Shown: positions 42,144-49,923 of the stretch, piece after piece | Position numbering within the stretch: the stretch's first letter is position 1 | How the letters are laid out: each line of letters opens with the position of its first letter | Notes under the pieces: model-generated | What the model was told of the DNA's origin: nothing | The model's database searches: none | What the model saw: only the letters and a program-made list of their open reading frames with translations | Program-made: the position numbers and the translations under genes | From: Streptomyces sp. NBC_00576 | GTDB taxonomy: Bacteria > Actinomycetota > Actinomycetes > Streptomycetales > Streptomycetaceae | Assembly: GCF_036345175.1 (NCBI RefSeq) | Contig: NZ_CP107780.1 | Location: 10,292,001-10,356,000, forward strand | Direction of reading: 5' to 3' | Length of the DNA stretch: 64,000 bases

Positions 42144-42716
42144 TCACCTCATGAATGCGAGACCGTTCTCGATTCCCTGCTCAAGGACCTCATCGGCGAA
42201 CTTTCCCTCCGAGAGGGCGCGGGACAGTTGCAATGTCCCCACCATCATGGTGAAGAGCCCGATGGCCTTACCTCGAGCCGACTTGGGATCCTCAGGCGTC
42301 AAGCGGGCGGCGATCTCGTCCACGACGTTCCGCGTGCCGTCGGTGTAGGCCTGCTTGGTCCCGTCGTCGCAGCGGCCGATCTCGTCGAGCAGGGCGGCGG
42401 AAGGGCATCCGAGGCCGGGGTGGTCCCGATGTTTGGGCGACAGATACTCGCGAATGAGGTCCTCGAGTCCCGCGCGGCCGGGCCGCAGGGTGTCGTACTT
42501 CGCGACCTGCGTGCGCAGTTCGTCGGCCACGACATGGGCGACCAGGTCGTCCTTGGAGGCGAAGTGGGCGTAGAAGGCTCCATTGGTGAGCCCTGCATCC
42601 GACATCAGCGTGGAGATGCCCGAGCCGTCTATGCCGTCCTGCTTGAACCGGTGGCCGGCCTTCTCGATGATGCGCTGCCGCGTCACCTGCTTGTGCTCCT
42701 TGGCGTAACGCACCAC
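42144..42716 (-). CDS. TetR-family regulator (paralog of 38624)
   Basis: A 190-residue regulator from a GTG at 42716 (a second GTG follows directly), with GGAGG upstream. The helix-turn-helix is ISTLMSDAGLTNGAFYAHFA and the ligand domain has GCPSAALLDEIGRC. It is closely similar to 38624. Its upstream region holds repeated TGACATGTGT sequences suited to an operator. It probably controls the adjacent hydrolase and itself. Confidence 0.9.
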   Translation of the reverse strand: MVRYAKEHKQVTRQRIIEKAGHRFKQDGIDGSGISTLMSDAGLTNGAFYAHFASKDDLVAHVVADELRTQVAKYDTLRPGRAGLEDLIREYLSPKHRDHPGLGCPSAALLDEIGRCDDGTKQAYTDGTRNVVDEIAARLTPEDPKSARGKAIGLFTMMVGTLQLSRALSEGKFADEVLEQGIENGLAFMR

Positions 42717-42761
42717 GAGCTTCCTCCATTCGCTCCGTCAGACCGTTGCCTCGTATCCAAG

Positions 42762-42806
42762 CGTAATACATGGCCTGACATGTGTAATATTATGATTGAC
42801 ATGTGT
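42762..42806. promoter_or_regulatory. Putative operator region between TetR and HxlR genes
   Basis: TGACATGTGT occurs at 42776 and again at 42797, 21 bases apart (two helical turns). TAATACATG before it and ATGTGTAATA within it form an imperfect inverted pair. The region is AT-rich and lies upstream of the TetR start. Confidence 0.5.
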
Positions 42807-42850
42807 TTTCGCTGCTGATCTGTGGTCGTGCGGACCGAGAGGTCGTTGAC

Positions 42851-43348
42851 TCACGTCCATGGGCGGGCGCCTGTTCCCGGGCGGGCGGTGACTTCCGCGG
42901 GGGTGAGGGTGGTGTGTTCGGTGGAGCATTCGACGACGACGCGGACCGGGGTGTCGCAATCGGTGTGGCGGATGTCCAGTACCGGCCCTTCGGGGCCGAG
43001 TGCGTACGTTTCGCCCCACTGGGTGAGTGCCATGAGGACCGGCCACAGGTCCCAGCCTTTTCGGGTCAGGCGGTATTCGTTGCGGGGGCGGCTGCCGGGT
43101 TCCTGGTAGGGGGCGGTCTTGAGGATGCCGGCCGTGGTCAGCTTGCGGAGGCGGTTGCTGAGGACGGCTTCCGAGAGGCCGAGGTGGCGGTGGAAGTCGT
43201 CGAAGCGGCGGACTCCGTTGACAGCGTCACGCAGGATCAGCAGTGTCCATTTCTCCCCGATCACGTCGAGCGTGCGCTGGACGGGGCAGTTCTCCGTGCT
43301 CGTCTCAAGCCACTCCATGGCGCCATCGTAAGGGTCTGCCTTCGCCAT
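42851..43348 (-). CDS. HxlR-family regulator
   Basis: A 165-residue winged helix-turn-helix regulator. The family core NCPVQRTLDVIGEKWTLLIL is near residues 18-37, and the wing region is RFDDFHRHLGLSEAVLSNRL. PYQEPGSRPRNEYRLTRKGW follows. The Cys of NCPVQ is the redox-sensitive position in HypR- and QorR-type members. It diverges from the PaaI thioesterase, its likely target. The ATG at 43348 has no strong ribosome-binding site; an ATG at 43318 is possible. Confidence 0.9.
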   Translation of the reverse strand: MAKADPYDGAMEWLETSTENCPVQRTLDVIGEKWTLLILRDAVNGVRRFDDFHRHLGLSEAVLSNRLRKLTTAGILKTAPYQEPGSRPRNEYRLTRKGWDLWPVLMALTQWGETYALGPEGPVLDIRHTDCDTPVRVVVECSTEHTTLTPAEVTARPGTGARPWT

Positions 43349-43410
43349 TGACAGTCAGATGACAGGGAGGCTAGCTTCACTTGAAAAAGTCAGAGGGAAG
43401 GCGTTCGGCC

Positions 43411-43911
43411 GTGGGACGGACACGTACGTATCAATGGGAAGATCCCGCGATCCTGGCGGAGGCCGCCGGGCGCATGGCCGGTATCGACTTCCTGCGCGAG
43501 CTGCAGGCGGGGCGACTGCCGGGCCCGCCCATCAACTACTCCGTGGACTTCACCCTGGATGAGGTGGAGCCCGGGCGGGCGGTCTTCTCCCTGACGCCGG
43601 GGGAGGAGCACTACAACCCGATCGGCAGCGTGCACGGCGGAATCTTCGCCACCCTGCTCGACTCGGCGGCGGGGTGCGCAGTCCAGTCAGTCCTCCCGCA
43701 GGGCACGGCGTACACCTCGCTCGATCTGACGGTGAAGTTCCTGCGACGGATCACCGTGGAGACGGGCACGGTGCGCGCCATCGGCACGGTCGTCAGCAAG
43801 GGCCGCCAAACCGCCCTCGCCCAGGCCCAGTTGGTCGACGCCAAGGACCGCCTGCTCGCCCACGCCACCAGCAGCTGCATGCTCTTCCCGGCGCCGCCCT
43901 CCCAAGGTTGA
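43411..43911 (+). CDS. PaaI-family hotdog thioesterase
   Basis: A 166-residue hotdog-fold enzyme that cleaves acyl- or aryl-CoA thioesters. The catalytic loop is YNPIGSVHGGIFATLLDSAA, with the HGG and the acidic Asp of the helix. The following TSLDLTVKFLRRI strand and GRQTALAQAQLVDA are typical. The GTG at 43411 is chosen because AAGG precedes it at nine bases; a TTG at 43381 would extend the protein with an atypical basic leader. It diverges from an HxlR gene. Confidence 0.87.
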   Translation: MGRTRTYQWEDPAILAEAAGRMAGIDFLRELQAGRLPGPPINYSVDFTLDEVEPGRAVFSLTPGEEHYNPIGSVHGGIFATLLDSAAGCAVQSVLPQGTAYTSLDLTVKFLRRITVETGTVRAIGTVVSKGRQTALAQAQLVDAKDRLLAHATSSCMLFPAPPSQG

Positions 43912-43951
43912 CGCAAGCGGCGACCAGTGCCTGTGCAGTGATGCCGGACTC

Positions 43952-43984
43952 CTTCGCACTCGGCGCAGAACGCCGAGTGCGAAG
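43952..43984 (+). terminator. Strong stem-loop terminator
   Basis: CTTCGCACTCGGCG and its exact complement form a 14-base-pair stem around a CAGAA loop, 40 bases after the thioesterase stop. It can stop transcription from either side. Confidence 0.8.
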
Positions 43985-44111
43985 TGAAACTGCTGCGGCG
44001 CACGTCGGTGGCGGCCCCTGATTGCTCGGGTTGCCGGGCCGTCGTGCGCCGCAGCTGTGTCGAGGCGCCCGAAGTCGGTGGTTCCCTCGGGCTCCGGGCT
44101 GCCCTTTGTCC

Positions 44112-44228
44112 GGCAGTGCGGGTGGGGTAGCTGGCGGTTGCGCTGCCGCCGTAGAAGGTGTCGGGGCCGGGGGTGTTCAGGGGCGTGCCGGTGCGTGTGC
44201 GCTCGACGACGTCGGGGTTGGCGAGGCC
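44112..44228 (-). pseudogene. 3' fragment of an Old Yellow Enzyme gene
   Basis: Thirty-eight codons (LANPDVVERTRTGTPLNTPG, then PDTFYGGSATASYPTRTA) match the last part of the OYE gene at 5667 with few changes; the stop codon of the original is lost. It begins 22 bases after the acyl-CoA synthetase stop. It is a residue of a second copy of this gene. Confidence 0.85.
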
Positions 44229-44250
44229 TCAAGGAGCGGCGGGCGACCCT

Positions 44251-46140
44251 TCACGGCGTGTGACCAGTACGGCGGAGCACAGGGCGCAGGACCTCGATGA
44301 CGCCGGCGTCGTCCACCGTGGAGGGGATGGGTTCGTCCTGGCCGTCCGCGATGCCGCGCATCGTCTTGCGCAGGATCTTTCCCGAGCGGGTCTTGGGCAG
44401 AGCGGCCACGACCGCGACGTCCTTGAGGGAGGCGACGGCGCCGATGCGTTCGCGTACGAGCTGGACAAGTTCGGCCTCGACCTCGCCCGGTTCGCGGTCG
44501 ACGCCGGCCTTCAGGACGACGAAGCCGCGCGGTACCTGCCCCTTCAGCGCGTCGGCGACGCCGATGACCGCGCATTCGGCCACGTCGGGATGGGCGGCCA
44601 GGGCCTCTTCCATGCTGCCGGTGGACAGCCGGTGTCCGGCGACATTGATGACGTCGTCGGTGCGGCCCATGACGAAGACGTAGCCGTCGTCGTCGATGTG
44701 GCCGCTGTCGCCGGTGAGGTAGTAGCCGTCGTAGGCGGAGAGATATGAGGCGACGTAGCGGTCGTCGTCCTGCCAGAGAGTGGGGAGTGCGCCGGGGGGC
44801 AGGGGCAGCTTCACGACGATCGCACCGTCGACGCCAGGGGGCACCGGCTCGCCCGAGGCGTCGAGGACGCGTACGTCCCATCCCGGCAGCGGGAGGGTGG
44901 GAGACCCGGGCTTGAGGGGGGCCGTCTCGATGCCCACGGGGTTGGCGACGATGGGCCAGCCGGTCTCGGTCTGCCACCAGTGGTCGATCACCGGGATGCC
45001 CAGCAGAGCGCTCGCCCAGTGATAGGTCTCGGGGTCGAGGCGCTCGCCGGCGAGGAAGAGATGGCGCAGGCCGGTCAGGTCGTACTCCGCGGTGAGCGTT
45101 CCCTTTGGGTCCTCCTTGCGGATGGCCCGGAAGGCGGTGGGCGCCGTGAACATGGTCTTGACCCGGTGCTCGGCGGCCACGCGCCAGAACTGGCCCGCGT
45201 CCGGGGTGCCGACCGGTTTGCCTTCGTACAGGACCGTCGTGGCGCCGGCCAGCAGGGGCGCGTAGACGATGTACGAGTGCCCGACGACCCAGCCGACGTC
45301 CGAGCCGGTGAACATTGTCTCGCCCGGGCCAACGTCGTAGACGGCACCCATCGACCAGTGCAAGGCGACCGCGTAGCCGCCGCAGTCACGCACAACTCCC
45401 TTGGGTTTTCCGGTCGTTCCCGACGTGTAGAGGATGTAGAGGGGGTCCGTGGCGGGCACGGGAACGCAGGCGGCCGGGGGTGCGACGGCGACCAGGTCGG
45501 CCCAGTCGAGATCGTCGGGCCCCAACTCCGCCTGTTCCTGCGGGCGTTGCAGGATCACACTCTTCTCCGGCTTGTGGACCGCGAGTTCGATCGCCCGGTC
45601 GAGCAGGGGCTTGTACGCGATGACACGCTTGCCCTCGATGCCGCAGGAGGCGGAGACGACCACCTTGGGGGCCGCGTCATCGATACGGAGGGCGAGTTCG
45701 CGTGGGGCGAACCCGCCGAAGACGACCGAGTGGACCGCGCCGATGCGTGCGCAGGCCAGCATCGCGACGGCGGCTTCGGGGACCATCGGCATGTAGATGA
45801 CCACGCGGTCGCCGTGCCCCACGCCGAGCTGTGCGAGTGCTCCGGCGAAGGCCGCCACCTCGTCCCTCAGCTGCGTGTACGTGTACGTGCGCCGGGTGCC
45901 GGTCACGGGTGAGTCGTGGACGAGCGCGGGCTGTTCACCGCGGCCGGCTTCGACGTGCCGGTCGAGCGCGTTGAAGCAGACGTTGAGCCGCCCGTCGGGA
46001 AACCAGCGATAGAAGGGTGCGCCCGAGGAGTCCAGGGCGTGTCGCGGAGTGACATCCCAGTCGATGCCCTCGGCCGCCTTCAGCCAGAAGCTCTCCGGGT
46101 CCTTGGTACTGGCGCGGAAGACATCCTCGTACGTTCCCAT
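44251..46140 (-). CDS. Acetyl/propionyl-CoA synthetase-like acyl-CoA ligase
   Basis: A 629-residue AMP-forming ligase that activates a short acid with ATP and CoA. The AMP-binding P-loop is YILYTSGTTGKPKGVVRD near residue 250. The A5 region is HWWQTETGWPI, the A7 loop is GYYLTGDSG and the catalytic Lys is in TRSGKILRKTMRGIADG near 590. The N-terminal ACAS_N domain (DPESFWLKAAEGIDWD) places it with propionyl-CoA synthetase (PrpE-type) proteins. The ATG at 46140 is preceded by AAAGGAG with six bases spacing. The next hydrophilic N-terminal residues before it are not conserved. Confidence 0.92.
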   Translation of the reverse strand: MGTYEDVFRASTKDPESFWLKAAEGIDWDVTPRHALDSSGAPFYRWFPDGRLNVCFNALDRHVEAGRGEQPALVHDSPVTGTRRTYTYTQLRDEVAAFAGALAQLGVGHGDRVVIYMPMVPEAAVAMLACARIGAVHSVVFGGFAPRELALRIDDAAPKVVVSASCGIEGKRVIAYKPLLDRAIELAVHKPEKSVILQRPQEQAELGPDDLDWADLVAVAPPAACVPVPATDPLYILYTSGTTGKPKGVVRDCGGYAVALHWSMGAVYDVGPGETMFTGSDVGWVVGHSYIVYAPLLAGATTVLYEGKPVGTPDAGQFWRVAAEHRVKTMFTAPTAFRAIRKEDPKGTLTAEYDLTGLRHLFLAGERLDPETYHWASALLGIPVIDHWWQTETGWPIVANPVGIETAPLKPGSPTLPLPGWDVRVLDASGEPVPPGVDGAIVVKLPLPPGALPTLWQDDDRYVASYLSAYDGYYLTGDSGHIDDDGYVFVMGRTDDVINVAGHRLSTGSMEEALAAHPDVAECAVIGVADALKGQVPRGFVVLKAGVDREPGEVEAELVQLVRERIGAVASLKDVAVVAALPKTRSGKILRKTMRGIADGQDEPIPSTVDDAGVIEVLRPVLRRTGHTP

Positions 46141-46322
46141 CGCGCACTCCTTTGTGACATCAAGGGACGGTGGTGTTGATACGTGCGGAACAGTGTCGGA
46201 CACAAGTACCGCATGCGGGCCGGGACGGTCGAGCGGGATGCCGGAGACCGTGGACCGGGCGCCGGCATCGCGGTGGTGCGGCGGCCTGGTCGGCAGGACC
46301 CGCTCTCAGGTGCAGCCCCTGC

Positions 46323-46640
46323 TTACGCGCCGAGGTGCTTGCGGAGCCACTGGCCCATCTGCCCGATGGCCTGGTCCACCTCGGGGACGCGCCCCGCGCC
46401 CAGGACGAACGAGTGCTGCCCCTCGGGCATCGAGTGGACCTCGGAGGTGACCTTGAAGTCCGCGAGGCGGCGTCCGAGCTGCGCGCCGTCGTCCGAGAGG
46501 GTCTCGTACTCGCCGTAGTAGACGATCCTGGGCGGCAGTCCGGTCAGGTCGGCGTTCGCGATGCTGATCTCGGGCGAGCTGATGCTCCCGAGCCACCCGG
46601 GAACGAACGCCGCAGGTACGGAAACCAGTCGCAGGAGTGG
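46323..46640 (-). pseudogene. HSL-type esterase, C-terminal fragment
   Basis: About 100 codons end in the region with DLTGLPPRIVYYGEYETLSD, the catalytic-Asp neighbourhood, and EVHSMPEGQHSFVLGAGRVP with the His. No N-terminal part with the nucleophile exists. It belongs to the same esterase family as the split gene at 6791 and 14790, but is a different copy. Confidence 0.8.
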
Positions 46641-46880
46641 GCCTGCGCCGCCCGTGACAGCGACGCCGTGGCCGCCGATAAGCTCGTGGAGGCGCTCCGC
46701 GCCCTGTGTCAGGATCTTGAGGTGCCCACACCTCAAGCCCATGGCATCGACAACGACGACTGGTTCCGCCTGTCGCCCCTCATGGCCGAGCAGGCGTTCG
46801 CGTCCGGATCTCCGGCCAACAACCCCGTCGTACCCACCGTGGACGAGATCCAGGATCTCTACGCACAGATCTACGCCTGA
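46641..46880 (+). pseudogene. Iron-containing alcohol dehydrogenase, C-terminal fragment
   Basis: The last 70 or so codons read ADKLVEALRALCQDLEVPTP, then LMAEQAFASGSPANNPVVPT and the end DLYAQIYA. This is the typical tail of group III iron-dependent alcohol dehydrogenases. All of the catalytic domain is missing. It meets the opposite-strand esterase fragment end to end. Confidence 0.8.
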
Positions 46881-46954
46881 CACCCGGCGAGTGAGGAACG
46901 TGATGGCCACGCAGCCAGATCCGCGCGGACGACGAGGTGACGAGATGACGACCC

Positions 46955-47046
46955 ATGACTGATCCCAGTGCGGTCGGGATTCTCGCCGACGTCCACCGGG
47001 GCGTCGGCCGCATCCTGCTGAACCGGCCCAAGGCACTCAACGCCCT
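46955..47046 (+). pseudogene. 3-hydroxyisobutyryl-CoA hydrolase-like gene, 5' part (split by IS110)
   Basis: The first 30 codons (AVGILADVHRGVGRILLNRP, then KALNA) are the N-terminal strand of a crotonase. The gene is cut inside a CTG codon after CT (47045-47046). It continues at 48538 in the right frame, giving LNA-L-TTGMV, so precise excision would restore it. Confidence 0.85.
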
Positions 47047-47059
47047 AATGGGAGCTGCC

Positions 47060-47270
47060 GGGTCGGAGAGACTCGGTGCCGTAGCCGCCGACAGGTGAGC
47101 ACTCACAAGCCCGGAAGCATCCGACTTCTGTGGTCAGACCGTGCCCCTGCCGGTCGGCCGGAAGGCCAGACCGCTGATGGGGTGGCGTGCCCGCCGAGCA
47201 GAGCGTGAGCACTGGATCCATTAGGGAGCGTGCCGCGTCTTCCGCAGGCTGCCCGAGTGAACTACCTGAC
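47060..47270 (+). ncRNA. Putative IS110 bridge RNA (left-end guide RNA)
   Basis: Within the 5' non-coding region, CTGTGGTCAG (47128-47137) is the exact complement of the target right side including the CT core (48536-48545). ATGGGGTG (47177-47184) is identical to the right end of the element just before CT (48527-48534). CCATTAG (47218-47224) is the complement of CT plus the first five bases of the element (47045-47051). These fit a target-binding loop followed by a donor-binding loop. No convincing left target guide was found; CGCC at 47086 matches only four bases. The ends are approximate. Confidence 0.65.
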
Positions 47271-47282
47271 CGGGAGGGCGAG

Positions 47283-48515
47283 TTGATTCTCATCGGCGAC
47301 GACTGGGCCGAGGACCACCACGATGTCGAGGTCCAGGACGCGACCGGCCGCAAACTGGCCGCCGCGAGACTGCCCGAGGGCGTGGAGGGCATCACCAAGC
47401 TTCACGAACTCATCGCGAGGCACGGCGGCGACGACCTCGATGCCACCGATGTGATCGTCGGCATCGAGACCGACCGCGGCCCCTGGGTACAGGCCCTGCT
47501 CGCCTCCGGCTACCAGGTCTACGCCCTCAACCCCCGGCAGGCCGCGCGGTTCAAGGAGCGGTACGGCACCTCCGGCGCCAAGAGCGACAAGGGTGACGCG
47601 CATGCGCTGGCCGACATGGTCCGCATCGACCGCGACCAGCTGCGGCCGGTCGCCGGGGACAGCGAACAGGCCCAGGCCGTCAAGGTCGTCGCCCGCGCCC
47701 ACCAGACCCTCATCTGGGAACGCACCCGTACCTTCCAGCGGCTGCGCAACACGCTGCGCGAGTACTTTCCCGCCGCCCTGAACGCTTACGCGGACCTGGA
47801 ACTGACCAGCCCGGACGCACTGGAGCTACTGATCAAGGCGCCTACACCCGCCGCAGCGGCGAAGCTGACCTGCGCGCAGATCACCGTCGTCCTGGCCCGC
47901 TACCGCCGACACAACCGGAGCGCCAAGGCCGCCACGATCCAGACCGCGATGCGCGAGCAGCACCTCGGCCTGCCTGAGCCGGTGACCGCGGCCTACGCGG
48001 CCACCGCCACCGCCCACGCGAAGCTGCTGGTCGCCCTGAACGAGCAGATAACCGAGCTGGAAGCGCAGGTGAAGGCGCATTTTCTCGCGCACCCGGACGC
48101 TGAGATCTACCTCTCGATGCCCGGCATCGGGGTGATCACCGGCGCGCGGGTGCTCGCCGAGTTCGGGGACGACCCCGCCCGCTACGCGTCCGCCAAGGCA
48201 CGCAAGAACTACGCCGGCACCAGCCCCGTCACCCGCGCCTCCGGCAAGAGCCACACCGTCCAGGCCCGCTACATCCGCAACAACCGGCTCGCCGACGCCC
48301 TCCAGCGTCAGGCGTTCTCCGCCCTGCGCGCCTCACCCGGCGCCCGCCACTACTACGACAAGCAGCGCGCCCGCGAGGCCGGCTACAACCCCGCCCTACG
48401 CCAGGTCGGCAACCGCCTCGTCGGCATCCTCCACGGCTGCCTCAAGACCCGAACCTTCTACGACGAAGCGACCGCCTGGTCGCACCACGCACACCCCGAA
48501 CCCCATGCAGCTTGA
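47283..48515 (+). CDS. IS110-family transposase (DEDD recombinase)
   Basis: A 410-residue recombinase. The N-terminal RuvC-like DEDD domain has ILIGDDWAEDHHDVEV, then VIVGIETDRGPWVQALLASG and SDKGDAHALADMVR as the acidic positions. The C-terminal transposase_20 domain has YLSMPGIGVITGARVLAEFG followed by YAGTSPVTRASGKS, where the catalytic Ser lies. The TTG at 47283 has GGAGG upstream; longer frames run into the guide RNA region. No lesion is seen, so the element may be active. Confidence 0.92.
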   Translation: MILIGDDWAEDHHDVEVQDATGRKLAAARLPEGVEGITKLHELIARHGGDDLDATDVIVGIETDRGPWVQALLASGYQVYALNPRQAARFKERYGTSGAKSDKGDAHALADMVRIDRDQLRPVAGDSEQAQAVKVVARAHQTLIWERTRTFQRLRNTLREYFPAALNAYADLELTSPDALELLIKAPTPAAAAKLTCAQITVVLARYRRHNRSAKAATIQTAMREQHLGLPEPVTAAYAATATAHAKLLVALNEQITELEAQVKAHFLAHPDAEIYLSMPGIGVITGARVLAEFGDDPARYASAKARKNYAGTSPVTRASGKSHTVQARYIRNNRLADALQRQAFSALRASPGARHYYDKQRAREAGYNPALRQVGNRLVGILHGCLKTRTFYDEATAWSHHAHPEPHAA

Positions 48516-48537
48516 CACCAAACGACATGGGGTGTCT

Positions 48538-49456
48538 GACCACAGGGATGGTCGCCGCCATCGACCGTGTGCTCGCCGCGTGGGAGCACATACCGTTGTC
48601 CGCCGTGGTGATCGCCAGCACCAGCGCGAAGGCGTTCTGCGCAGGTGGAGACATCCGCACGATCCGTGAGCACAGCCTCGCCGGGGACGCCGAGGCCAGC
48701 GAGCGGTTCTTCGCCTCCGAGTACCGGCTCAACGCCCGGATCGCCGAGTATCCCGTCCCGGTCGTGTCGCTCATCGACGGCCTGTGCATGGGCGGCGGCC
48801 TCGGTCTGTCCGTCCACGGCAGCTTCCGCGTCGTCACCGAGCGCGCGGTGCTGGCGATGCCCGAGACCGGGATCGGGTTCTTCCCGGACGTCGGAGCCAG
48901 CTACTTCCTGCCGAGGCTGCCCGGCGCGATCGGCATGTACCTGGGACTGACCGGGCACAGGCTGGACGCAGCCGACGCCCTGTACACGGGGCTGGCCACG
49001 CACTTCGTCCCCGCGGACGGGCTCGATGCGGTCGGGGATGCCCTGGCCGACAGCCCCGACGACCCGGTGGACGTGGTGCTGAACCGCCTTGCCGGCCACT
49101 CCCCGGTGGCCGAGAGCGGGCTGGCGGAGGTACGCGGAGACGTGGACCGGGCGTTCGGCGCGCCGAGCCTCGGCGAGATCGAGAAGCGCCTGCGCCGCCT
49201 CGACACCCCTTGGGCGGCGTCCGCGCTGGCAGCCCTGGAGGCCGCCTCGCCGCAGAGCCTGGAGATCACCCACGCCCTGCTCGCCCGAGGCAGGCAGCAC
49301 ACGTTGCGCGAGTGCCTCGGCACCGAACTCGCCCTCACGCGCACGACCGTCCGTACGCCGGACTTCCTGGAGGGCGTCCGGGCGGCCCTGGTCGACAAGG
49401 ACCGAACTCCCAACTGGCAACGGGCGTCGCTCGGCGGACGGACGCCGCCGGTCTGA
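48538..49456 (+). pseudogene. 3-hydroxyisobutyryl-CoA hydrolase-like gene, main part
   Basis: The remaining 306 codons of the crotonase resume after the IS110 element. Signatures are KAFCAGGDIRTIREHSLAGD, the catalytic region IDGLCMGGGLGLSVHGSFRV and PETGIGFFPDVGASYFLPRL. The C-terminal region is WAASALAALEAASPQSLEIT, which points to the 3-hydroxyisobutyryl-CoA hydrolase branch of the family (valine catabolism). The interrupted protein would lack its first 31 residues. A short fusion frame beginning at 48512 could express most of it. Confidence 0.85.
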
Positions 49457-49468
49457 GGATGTCCGCCG

Positions 49469-49800
49469 TCAGCAGGACATCGCCTTGAGCAAGGGTTCGG
49501 TCGTACAGAAGGGGCGCCGGGTCAACGAGACGGAAGCGCCGGTCCCCGCAGACTGCCGCGGCAGACGTTCGGCCATGCTGTCCACGACAGCCGGGCCGCC
49601 GTCGGTGCAAGCCTGTCTGGCCGCGTCCGTACCGCGTCCGATCCCGTCGACCACGGCGACAGAACACGACGGTCGTCGAGGTTGCCGCGTCCTGGTACGC
49701 GCGTTGGCGGGGAACGATCTGCCGGAGTTCGGCGCGGCCGGGTACAGCCTGTACGGCCGTCTGGGGCCGTGCCTCGCGCTGTGCCGCGAACATGTGGCGT
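49469..49800 (-). pseudogene. TetR-family regulator, decayed
   Basis: Pieces in two frames match the C-terminal half of the regulators at 38624 and 42144: GRAELRQIVPRQRAYQDAAT in one and GRGTDAARQACTDGGPAVVD followed by SMAERLPRQSAG in another. No helix-turn-helix was found. It lies next to the oxidoreductase at 49924, mirroring the module at 36-39 kb. Confidence 0.6.
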
Positions 49801-49923
49801 GTGGAATGGCACCGAGACGCCTGCATCGGCGGCTTTCCGTGGCCATGTCGTCAGTGGGTCGCCGACGGTGTCGTCGCCCCTCCGGTGACCGTGCCGGAGG
49901 GAGGGGCGGGGGCCGGGACGGTC

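Larger units (their letters stand above)
47047..48537 (+). mobile_element. IS110-family insertion sequence
   Basis: The element lies between two CT dinucleotides (47045-47046 and 48536-48537) inside a crotonase gene; no other target duplication is present. It has 236 bases of 5' non-coding DNA, the transposase gene and only about 20 bases of 3' DNA. This is the architecture of the IS110 group, in which the guide RNA lies upstream of the transposase. Confidence 0.9.
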
